Shown: piece by piece, positions 1 through 6,133 of the stretch
How positions within the stretch are numbered: position 1 is the first letter of the stretch
How the letters are laid out: every line of letters starts with the position of its first letter
Assembly (NCBI GenBank): GCA_045601445.1
Contig: JAZRZQ010000012.1
Coordinates: forward strand, 1 to 9,666
Length of the DNA: 9,666 nucleotides
Direction of reading: 5' to 3'
Origin: RGIG5579 sp045601445
GTDB lineage: Bacteria > Bacillota > Clostridia > Oscillospirales > SIG627
Position numbers and translations under genes: made by a program
The notes under the pieces: model-generated
What the model was told of the DNA's origin: nothing
The model's input: only the letters and a program-made list of their open reading frames with translations
The model's database searches: none

Positions 1-429
1 GTATTCCATCATAATGTAGAGATTGCCCGTGGCGTTGGTAACGTAGGGAAGTCCTTGATAGATTTTTCCGAATTCGCAGGTATTAAGAGTTGAGGACGTG
101 ACGATGATGTATTTCATCGTTTCGTTCGGCGTCCATTGGAAGGAAAGCTGCAGACGGAAGTAGTCCACACAGAGCTGTCTGAGCTCATCCTGCGACATCG
201 AGGAGGAAGCGATGGGAAGCGCATTGATGTCATCCCAGGTGATCGGATCCGGAACGACCGGAGGCTTCTTGGTATAGTTGTCCTTCTCCTCGGTGCTGAC
301 GGTTTGTTGGGTCGCGGTTTGATCCTGCGTTTGCGTGGTGGTGACAGAGGGGAGTGAACTGCAGGAGACCAGTGATGCCATTAAACAGAGGACCAAAAGC
401 AAAGAGACGGGTCTGAATTTTTGGCTCAT
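1..429 (-). CDS. Secreted lipoprotein of unknown function, N-terminal part
   Basis: The frame is open from ATG 429-427 to the left edge, so 143 codons of the N-terminus are visible and the C-terminus is missing. The protein begins with a lipoprotein signal peptide: a Lys/Arg near the start, a hydrophobic stretch at residues 8-20, and a lipobox Leu-Val-Ser-Cys whose Cys23 would be lipidated after signal peptidase II cleavage. Residues 26-50 are a Ser/Thr/Gln-rich linker, expected for a tether from the membrane outer face. Residues 65-143 form an aromatic-rich start of a folded domain. An AAAGGA ribosome binding site (minus strand, 442-437) sits 7 nt before the ATG, which supports this start. 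I do not recognise the domain with confidence; a cell-wall-associated lipoprotein is a guess. The gene lies downstream of yunB on the same strand but has its own promoter-like site. Confidence 0.85.
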   Translation of the reverse strand, partial: MSQKFRPVSLLLVLCLMASLVSCSSLPSVTTTQTQDQTATQQTVSTEEKDNYTKKPPVVPDPITWDDINALPIASSSMSQDELRQLCVDYFRLQLSFQWTPNETMKYIIVTSSTLNTCEFGKIYQGLPYVTNATGNLYIMMEY

Positions 430-446
430 TGTTTTTTCCTTTCTTT

Positions 447-474
447 AATTTTCTAAATGAAATTTTCTAAATGA
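447..474. repeat. Two perfect 14-bp tandem repeats, AT-rich
   Basis: The unit AATTTTCTAAATGA occurs twice back to back (447-460 and 461-474), and a third partial copy, AATTTTCT, begins at 474. The repeat lies in the untranslated leader of the lipoprotein gene, just upstream of its ribosome binding site. Its copy number could vary by replication slippage. Whether it affects expression is unknown. Confidence 0.8.
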
Positions 475-552
475 ATTTTCTCTCGAAGGGAGCCTGTGTC
501 CGATGATACGGATACAACAATAGCCCAATTTTATACATTGTCATTATACCAC

Positions 553-561
553 GAAAAATCT
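553..561 (-). promoter_or_regulatory. Extended -10 promoter of the lipoprotein gene
   Basis: On the minus strand the sequence reads TGGTATAAT, a perfect TATAAT box with the extended -10 TG one base upstream. No good -35 hexamer is seen 17 bp further upstream, which is tolerated in extended -10 promoters. Transcription would start near 546 and give an untranslated leader of about 115 nt before the lipoprotein ATG. The leader contains an imperfect hairpin (about 500-520) and the tandem repeat at 447-474. Confidence 0.55.
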
Positions 562-623
562 TGCTTTGGGAATGCGCGAAATGCAACAAAAATAACGCTG
601 AATTTCGTCATATTTCACATTTT

Positions 624-1331
624 TTAATTCACGCCCAGTGTGTCAAGGTAAATTTCGGGCACTTCACCGACCAAAACTCTTTCTCCGAGCGGAAGGGTGA
701 CCTCGGTCTCTACCTCAATGTTTTCCTGCGGTAAGACTGCCATAAGGCTCGCGCTGACCTTCACTTGGATCAGGTGTCGCGTCTGATTGATCCCGCAATC
801 TTCCAGCACGGTGTAGATCTCTCCTTCGGCAAATTCAATCGGAAAAAGACGAAAGCGGATGCGGATGCCGCGCTCCGAAAACAGATTCCAGCCCGTCAAA
901 AGACCGAAAGGAACTTCCATCTCGACACTGCCCTCGCGTTCCAGAGCTTCGCTGATTCGTGAAACAAGAGTGCTTTTTGCTTTGCCGAGCATTGCGGTGT
1001 CTACCTCTAAATAGATCACCTCGCCCGTCTCGTCGCGGATGGTCTTGACCATAGAGTCGTAGCGCAAAAGGCCGTCCGCGGCCAAGGCACCGATTTCGCG
1101 GTTGACGGTTTCGGTCAAGTGTCGCATGGCGGCCTGCTCGGCAAGGGAAGCGATCTTTGGCGCGAGCCTTTTTTCCGCGTAGGAAGCGAGAAGTAAGGCC
1201 GCGAGCGCAAGACAAGCGAGCGGCAGGAGGATCTGTCGGAGAGAGGGAAGCCGGAAGCGCCTTCTCCTTTTTGGTGACAGCGAGATTTTCGGTGAATGGG
1301 AGTGGGTCGGTAAAAGCGGGTTTGGTGTCAT
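624..1331 (-). CDS. yunB: Sporulation protein YunB family
   Basis: The 235-residue protein matches the YunB spore protein family in layout. It has a basic N-terminal cytoplasmic part (RRRR at 22-25), one membrane anchor at about 33-50, then an extracytoplasmic domain. Recognisable segments are the Gly/Leu-rich PFGLLTG at 141-147, INQTRH at 181-186 and VGEVPEIY at 221-228 near the C-terminus, which I recall as typical of YunB. In B. subtilis yunB is a sporulation gene needed for normal spore formation; its biochemical activity is unknown. I chose ATG 1331 because it has a GGAG ribosome binding site 9 nt upstream and gives a length close to the family. The frame stays open to a TTG at 1436, but that start has no ribosome binding site and would overlap the secA promoter. 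The gene is divergent from secA. I see no clear sporulation sigma-factor promoter. Confidence 0.87.
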   Translation of the reverse strand: MTPNPLLPTHSHSPKISLSPKRRRRFRLPSLRQILLPLACLALAALLLASYAEKRLAPKIASLAEQAAMRHLTETVNREIGALAADGLLRYDSMVKTIRDETGEVIYLEVDTAMLGKAKSTLVSRISEALEREGSVEMEVPFGLLTGWNLFSERGIRIRFRLFPIEFAEGEIYTVLEDCGINQTRHLIQVKVSASLMAVLPQENIEVETEVTLPLGERVLVGEVPEIYLDTLGVN

Positions 1332-1340
1332 AAAACGAAT

Positions 1341-1344
1341 CTCC
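1341..1344 (-). promoter_or_regulatory. Ribosome binding site of yunB
   Basis: GGAG on the minus strand, 9 nt before ATG 1331. It decides this start over the in-frame TTG at 1436, which has no purine-rich site before it. Confidence 0.5.
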
Positions 1345-1421
1345 GATGTGTTTTTTGTCGGTATATCGCTTGCTCTGTCGAAGAGCGGGGATGAAAAGTT
1401 GCGTGATTTTTTGCATACCTC

Positions 1422-1450
1422 TTGCAAGTTCGGCAAAAATGATCTATAAT
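1422..1450 (+). promoter_or_regulatory. Sigma-A promoter of secA
   Basis: A TTGCAA -35 (1422-1427) and a perfect TATAAT -10 (1445-1450) are separated by exactly 17 bp, in the intergenic region upstream of secA. Transcription would begin near 1457, giving a leader of about 47 nt before the secA ATG. It probably drives the whole secA - orf199 - orf419 - asnB unit, since no other promoter or terminator is obvious inside that unit. Confidence 0.8.
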
Positions 1451-1491
1451 TATTAAGATTGTATTCGCTTGTGAAAGAAAATTTGAATGCG

Positions 1492-1497
1492 AAAGGA
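1492..1497 (+). promoter_or_regulatory. Ribosome binding site of secA
   Basis: AAAGGA, 6 nt before ATG 1504. It fixes the start at 1504 rather than at the upstream in-frame TTG (1459), which lies next to the transcription start and has no such site. Confidence 0.75.
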
Positions 1498-1503
1498 AAA
1501 CAA

Positions 1504-4233
1504 ATGGGTCTGATTCAGAAAATTTTCGGGAGCTATTCCGACCACGCCGTGCGCAAGCTGCAGGGTACGGTGGACGTGATCGAGTCTTACGCTTCCCGTT
1601 TTAAAAATTGCACCGATGCCGAGCTTCGCGCGATGACCGATAAGTTCCGCGACCGCCTTGCCGACGGAGAAACGCTTGACGATCTTTTGCCCGAGGCATT
1701 TGCCGTCGTGCGCGAGGCGGGCGAGCGCGTTCTCGGAACGCGTCATTATCGCGTTCAGCTGATCGGCGGTATCGTTCTGCATCAGGGGCGCATTGCCGAA
1801 ATGAAAACGGGTGAAGGTAAAACGCTGATGGCCACTCTGCCCGCTTACCTCAACGCCTTGGCAGGAAACGGCGTTCACATCGTTACCGTCAACGATTATC
1901 TTGCCAAGCGTGACTCCGAATGGATGGGAAAGATCTATCACTTTCTCGGTTTGACCGTCGGTCTGATCGTTCACGGAATGACCGCGGAGGAGAAAATGAA
2001 GGCGTATCGCGCCGACATCACCTACGGCACGAATAATGAATTCGGCTTCGACTATCTGCGCGACAATATGGCTCTGTATCAGAAAAGCGTGATGCAGCGC
2101 GGCCACGCGTTTGCCATCGTGGACGAGGTTGACAGTATCCTGATCGACGAGGCACGCACGCCGCTGATTATTTCGGGCGAGGGGGACAAGTCTTCCGAGC
2201 TCTACGTCTCGGCCGATTCCTTTGCCCATTCTCTTCGCCCGTACAAGATCAAGGAAACCGACAATAAGGACCTTTATGAGGATCTGGATGCGGATTACAT
2301 CATCGACGAGAAGGCAAAGACCGCCACGCTGACCAAAAACGGTATTGCCAAGGCGGAGAAGAATTTCAACATCGAAAATCTGTCCGATCCCGAGAACGCC
2401 ACGCTCTACCACCATATCAATCAGGCCATCAAGGCCTACGGTACGATGCACCGTGACGAGGATTACGTCGTCAAGGACGGACAGGTCATCATCGTGGACT
2501 CCTTCACGGGCCGTATGATGTACGGCAGACGCTATTCCGACGGTCTGCACCAAGCCATCGAGGCCAAGGAAAAGGTCAATATTCAGAAGGAATCCAAGAC
2601 TCTCGCCACCATTACCTTCCAGAACTATTTCCGTTTGTACCGAAAGCTCTCCGGTATGACCGGTACGGCCTTGACCGAGGAGCCGGAATTCCGTGAGATC
2701 TACAATCTTGACGTGGTCGAGATCCCGACGAACCGCCCCCTTGCCAGAGTCGATCATCCCGACGTGGTCTATCGCACCGCGGCGGCCAAGTACCGCGCGA
2801 TCGTGCAGAAGATCCGTGAGTGCCACGAAAAGGGACAGCCCGTTCTGGTCGGCACGGTTTCGATCGACCGCTCCGAGTACCTTTCCCGACTTCTGAAAAA
2901 AGAAAAGATCCCGCATAACGTGCTCAACGCCAAGCAGCATTTGCGCGAGGCGGAGATCGTCGCGCAGGCGGGTGCGCTCGGTGCCGTGACCATTTCGACC
3001 AATATGGCCGGCCGCGGTACGGACATCAAGCTCGGCGGCAACCCCGAATTTATGGCCAAGGCGCAGATGCGCAAGGAGGAATACTCCGAGGAGCTGATCG
3101 CCGCCGCCGATTCCTTCTTCGACACCGAAGAGGAGGAGATTCTTGCTGCCAGAGAGCGCTATCGCGCCCTTTTAGCGCAATTTGAAGCCGAGATCGCACC
3201 GATGGCCGATCGGGTCAGAGAAGCGGGCGGTCTTTATATCATCGGCACGGAGCGTCACGAATCCCGCCGTATCGACAATCAGCTCCGCGGTCGAAGCGGA
3301 CGTCAGGGAGATCCCGGCGCCTCGACCTTCTATCTTTCCTTTGAGGACGATCTTTTGCGTCTGTTCGGATCGGACCGAATGATCGCGATCGTTGACCGCC
3401 TGGGCATGGACGAGGATCAGGCCATTGATGCCAAGATTCTCTCCGGCGGCATTGAAAACGCACAAAAGCGTTTGGAAGGGGATAACTTTACCCGACGTAA
3501 AAACGTCTTGATGTACGACGACGTGATGAACCAACAGCGCCATTTGATCTATCAGCAGCGTCAAGAGGTTCTGGAGGGAATGAACCTGAAGGAAAAGATG
3601 CAGTCGATGATCGCGGAAATGGTCTCGTCCGTCGTAGCCTCGTTTGCTCCTCAGGACGGGGAGGAATATCCCTTTGAGGAATTGAAAAAGAAATTCATCG
3701 GTATCCTCACCACGCCTGAGGATTTCAGGTTTGCGGAAGGAGAGGAGCGCCCCGACGTCGAGACTCTGACCGAGCTTTTGCTCTCCCGTGCCGAGACACT
3801 CTACGCCGAAAAGGAGCGTCTGTTCGGAGAAGAGCTGTTCCGCGAGGTGGAGAGAACGGTACTGCTGCGCAAGGTGGACTCTCTGTGGATGGATCATCTT
3901 GACGCCATGACGGAACTGAAAAACGCCATCGGGCTCAACGCCTACGCCCAGCGCGACCCGATCGTGCAGTATAAGATTCAAGGCTCGGTGATGTTTGACG
4001 AAATGAGCGAGCAGATCCGCAATGAGACGGCACTTACCGTCCTTTCCGCTTTCCCTCGCCGCGAGCTGAAGCGTGAGGCGGTTGCCAAGATCACCTCGAC
4101 CTCACACGGCGGAGACGGCAGTTTAAAGAAAGCGCCCGTTACCAAATCCAAGACGCCCGCTCCCAACGATCCCTGCCCCTGCGGCAGCGGTAAAAAATTC
4201 AAAAAGTGCTGTGCATTGAAGGAGAACGGATAA
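1504..4233 (+). CDS. secA: Protein translocase subunit SecA, preprotein export ATPase
   Basis: SecA is the ATP-driven motor that pushes unfolded preproteins through the SecYEG channel. The 909-residue protein is complete. The first ATPase domain has Walker A GEGKT at 103-107 and the DEVD Walker B at 207-210, followed by ILIDEARTPLIISG. The preprotein cross-linking region follows at roughly 220-370. The second nucleotide domain has NMAGRGTDIKLGG at 500-512 and GTERHESRRIDNQLRGRSGR at 581-600. The helical scaffold segment (VDSLWMDHLDAM) lies near residue 792. A basic linker ends in a SEC-C zinc motif with Cys891, Cys893, Cys902 and Cys903. The protein is longer than B. subtilis SecA (841 residues), mainly because of a Glu-rich insert at about 513-574. 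Starting at ATG 1504 gives the normal SecA N-terminus. It is first in a probable four-gene unit. Confidence 0.98.
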   Translation: MGLIQKIFGSYSDHAVRKLQGTVDVIESYASRFKNCTDAELRAMTDKFRDRLADGETLDDLLPEAFAVVREAGERVLGTRHYRVQLIGGIVLHQGRIAEMKTGEGKTLMATLPAYLNALAGNGVHIVTVNDYLAKRDSEWMGKIYHFLGLTVGLIVHGMTAEEKMKAYRADITYGTNNEFGFDYLRDNMALYQKSVMQRGHAFAIVDEVDSILIDEARTPLIISGEGDKSSELYVSADSFAHSLRPYKIKETDNKDLYEDLDADYIIDEKAKTATLTKNGIAKAEKNFNIENLSDPENATLYHHINQAIKAYGTMHRDEDYVVKDGQVIIVDSFTGRMMYGRRYSDGLHQAIEAKEKVNIQKESKTLATITFQNYFRLYRKLSGMTGTALTEEPEFREIYNLDVVEIPTNRPLARVDHPDVVYRTAAAKYRAIVQKIRECHEKGQPVLVGTVSIDRSEYLSRLLKKEKIPHNVLNAKQHLREAEIVAQAGALGAVTISTNMAGRGTDIKLGGNPEFMAKAQMRKEEYSEELIAAADSFFDTEEEEILAARERYRALLAQFEAEIAPMADRVREAGGLYIIGTERHESRRIDNQLRGRSGRQGDPGASTFYLSFEDDLLRLFGSDRMIAIVDRLGMDEDQAIDAKILSGGIENAQKRLEGDNFTRRKNVLMYDDVMNQQRHLIYQQRQEVLEGMNLKEKMQSMIAEMVSSVVASFAPQDGEEYPFEELKKKFIGILTTPEDFRFAEGEERPDVETLTELLLSRAETLYAEKERLFGEELFREVERTVLLRKVDSLWMDHLDAMTELKNAIGLNAYAQRDPIVQYKIQGSVMFDEMSEQIRNETALTVLSAFPRRELKREAVAKITSTSHGGDGSLKKAPVTKSKTPAPNDPCPCGSGKKFKKCCALKENG

Positions 4234-4234
4234 G

Positions 4235-4834
4235 ATGGGCTTCGGACCTCTCTTTCTCGGCGTGATGCTGCTTTACGATTTCCAAATCGTCCGCACGCCC
4301 GAGGGCTCGCAGGCGGCGTACGCCGTGATCGATCTGTTCCCCGACCTAATCGGCTGGATTTTGATCTGGTTCGGGCTTCGCGCGCTGTCGAAGCACCTTG
4401 ACGGGCTCGATAAGCTGCGCGCCTTTCCCGCCGCTTTGTTTGCGTTGTCGATTTTCGATTTTGCCAAGGGAACGATTCTGTTTTCCCGCTTTTTTGCACC
4501 CGACGGGACGCAAAGCCTTGTCGGTGAAAGTCTTGATCTTTGCGTGCATTTGTTTGAGCTTTTGTTTTTGTTTCTGCTTTTTCGGAAAACCGAGGCCTTT
4601 TGCCGTGGGTGTAAGGATCACAAGCTTGCTTCGTCGCACGCACTTGTGCCTCGCATCGTGATGACGGAGGGCGTTTTGTTCCTGCTTGCCAAAATCAGGG
4701 CAGTGTTTCCTCTGCAAGGCATTGCCGCACAGGTATTTGCCATCCTCTCGGCGCTCGATTTTATCTTTTGGGTCTTTTTGGTGTGGTTTGCGGCGATTGC
4801 TCTCTTCCGCGCCATGATGCGCCTTTCCGACTGA
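4235..4834 (+). CDS. Multi-pass membrane protein of unknown function (199 aa)
   Basis: The 199-residue hydrophobic protein has likely membrane segments at about 4-18, 34-50, 64-84, 100-116, 141-155 and 164-193, with short basic loops between them. Near the N-terminus, residues 32-51 hold an Ile-Asp-x-x-Pro-Asp-x-Ile-Gly pattern followed by FGLRAL. The same pattern occurs in the next gene, so the two N-termini look homologous. A Cys-Arg-Gly-Cys pair sits at 123-126. No enzyme motif is seen and I do not recognise a named family. The ATG lies 1 nt after the secA stop. Its AAGGAG ribosome binding site (4219-4224) is inside the last secA codons, so translation is probably coupled to secA. The 10-nt spacing is a little long. 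Confidence 0.85.
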   Translation: MGFGPLFLGVMLLYDFQIVRTPEGSQAAYAVIDLFPDLIGWILIWFGLRALSKHLDGLDKLRAFPAALFALSIFDFAKGTILFSRFFAPDGTQSLVGESLDLCVHLFELLFLFLLFRKTEAFCRGCKDHKLASSHALVPRIVMTEGVLFLLAKIRAVFPLQGIAAQVFAILSALDFIFWVFLVWFAAIALFRAMMRLSD

Positions 4835-4856
4835 CGGCGCGAGGATAAGGAGAATT

Positions 4857-6116
4857 ATGAAAACAGGCTTTCTCTTCGTTGGATTTTTGTTTTTCATCAA
4901 TCCGGATCTGATTACCTTCGACCCGCTTCCGGACGTGATCGGCTATCTCTTTTTTGCCAAGGGTCTGCGTCGGCTTTCGCATCTTGAGGAGCGTGTTGCC
5001 GTCGCGCGAAAATACGCGCTTCTTTTGGCTCTGGTTTCCGGCTTAAAGCTTTTGTCGGTCCCTTCGGTCTTTTCCGCTCGCTTTGAAAGCGACCGCCTGA
5101 TGGTTTCGTTTTTCTTTTTGGTTGCGGAGCTCTCGCTCTCTCTTTTGATGGCTCACAACGCCTTTCAGGGGATTCACTATCTTGCGGTGCGTCGCAACGG
5201 TGATCTTGCCTTGAAGGGCTTTGAGGTGGCCAGAACCTATCTGACGGGATTTTTTATTGTCAAGCCGATCATCCATTTTCTTCCGCAGCTTGCCACCTTG
5301 ATTTTTTCGAAGATCGACGAGGATCCCGATGCGGTGGAGAATGCGGCACAGCTGATGCGAAATTGGAGTGCGACCCGAAGCGTTTTGTTCCTGCTCGGGA
5401 GCATTGTTCTGATTGTGCTCGGAATCTATGCAGCCCGCGTGCTTTGGGCCTATCGTGCCCGTTGCCGCTCCGATCTTGTCTTTTCTCAAAATCTGCTCGA
5501 GGACTATCGGAAAAGCATCCTTGAAGATGAATCCATGCAAGCGCGCCTTGCCATTCGTTCGGCCTTCCGCGCCTTTTTGCTTGCCGCCGTTTTGCTTGCG
5601 GACGTCTTTTTTGACAACGCAGCCGTAATCCCCAAATTTCTCATTCCCCTTTTGGTACTGTACGGCCTTCGACGTCTTTCCCGAAAGAAGAGCGTGGGAA
5701 GGGGCGTTCACGTGTTTTTGTGGTGCTCCTCGGCGCTTCTTCTTGCCGCTCAGGTCTACCGCTTGATCCGACTGCATGTTTCCGATGGGCATTTTTCCGA
5801 GACCTTTCCCGCCGACGCGCTCTCGCTCGTGTTCGGCGTTGTCTCCTCGCTCGTTCTTGCCGTTTGCGTATTTTGGATGCTGCGCGCCGTAGCGCAGACG
5901 GCCCTCTCTTATACGCAGTACGCCTACGCACCCTATCGCATCGTGCTTTCCGTTGCGACGTCGGTCATCCTGGTGCTTTCGGCCGTTCAGTATGCGTATC
6001 CCTCTTGGTTTGCGCTCGTTGCCGTCGGGCAATGGGTGCTGTGGCTTGTCGCGTTGTATTTTCATAAAAAAAGCATGGACGAGATCTCTTCCGAGGCGGA
6101 GTATCGTTTGATGTAA
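4857..6116 (+). CDS. Multi-pass membrane protein of unknown function (419 aa)
   Basis: The 419-residue protein has about ten to twelve hydrophobic segments (for example 4-18, 52-68, 82-105, 126-150, 174-195, 236-252, 284-303, 321-345, 362-383 and 386-402), so it is an integral membrane protein. Residues 22-41 (FDPLPDVIGY followed by FAKGLRRLS) match the N-terminal motif of the preceding gene. A looser copy occurs at about 249-275, where Asp-Val-Phe-Phe-Asp-Asn is followed by Ile-Pro, a hydrophobic run and YGLRRLS. This suggests an internal duplication. A charged, probably cytoplasmic stretch at 197-235 separates the two halves. No catalytic motif is visible and the function is unknown. AAGGAG lies 4 nt before the ATG. 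The gene is 22 bp from its upstream neighbour and 17 bp from asnB, so it belongs to the same unit. Confidence 0.85.
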   Translation: MKTGFLFVGFLFFINPDLITFDPLPDVIGYLFFAKGLRRLSHLEERVAVARKYALLLALVSGLKLLSVPSVFSARFESDRLMVSFFFLVAELSLSLLMAHNAFQGIHYLAVRRNGDLALKGFEVARTYLTGFFIVKPIIHFLPQLATLIFSKIDEDPDAVENAAQLMRNWSATRSVLFLLGSIVLIVLGIYAARVLWAYRARCRSDLVFSQNLLEDYRKSILEDESMQARLAIRSAFRAFLLAAVLLADVFFDNAAVIPKFLIPLLVLYGLRRLSRKKSVGRGVHVFLWCSSALLLAAQVYRLIRLHVSDGHFSETFPADALSLVFGVVSSLVLAVCVFWMLRAVAQTALSYTQYAYAPYRIVLSVATSVILVLSAVQYAYPSWFALVAVGQWVLWLVALYFHKKSMDEISSEAEYRLM

Positions 6117-6133
6117 AAATAAGGAGAACTTCT

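Noticed and set aside
136..357. Plus-strand 73-codon frame opposite the lipoprotein gene
   Set aside because: It is antisense to the lipoprotein frame, which has a lipobox and a good ribosome binding site. I see no family resemblance in its translation.
1332..1436. Sporulation sigma-E promoter for yunB
   Set aside because: The best match on the minus strand (around GATATACC) has too few consensus bases and no matching -35.
1453..2940. Long minus-strand reading frame (495 codons) inside secA
   Set aside because: It is antisense to unmistakable SecA domains, its translation resembles no family I know, and it comes from GC-rich codon use on the plus strand.
5043..6065. Minus-strand reading frame of 340 codons opposite the second membrane protein
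   Set aside because: Its composition is strongly basic and low in hydrophobic residues, as expected for the antisense of a membrane protein. The plus-strand frame has the ribosome binding site and operon spacing.
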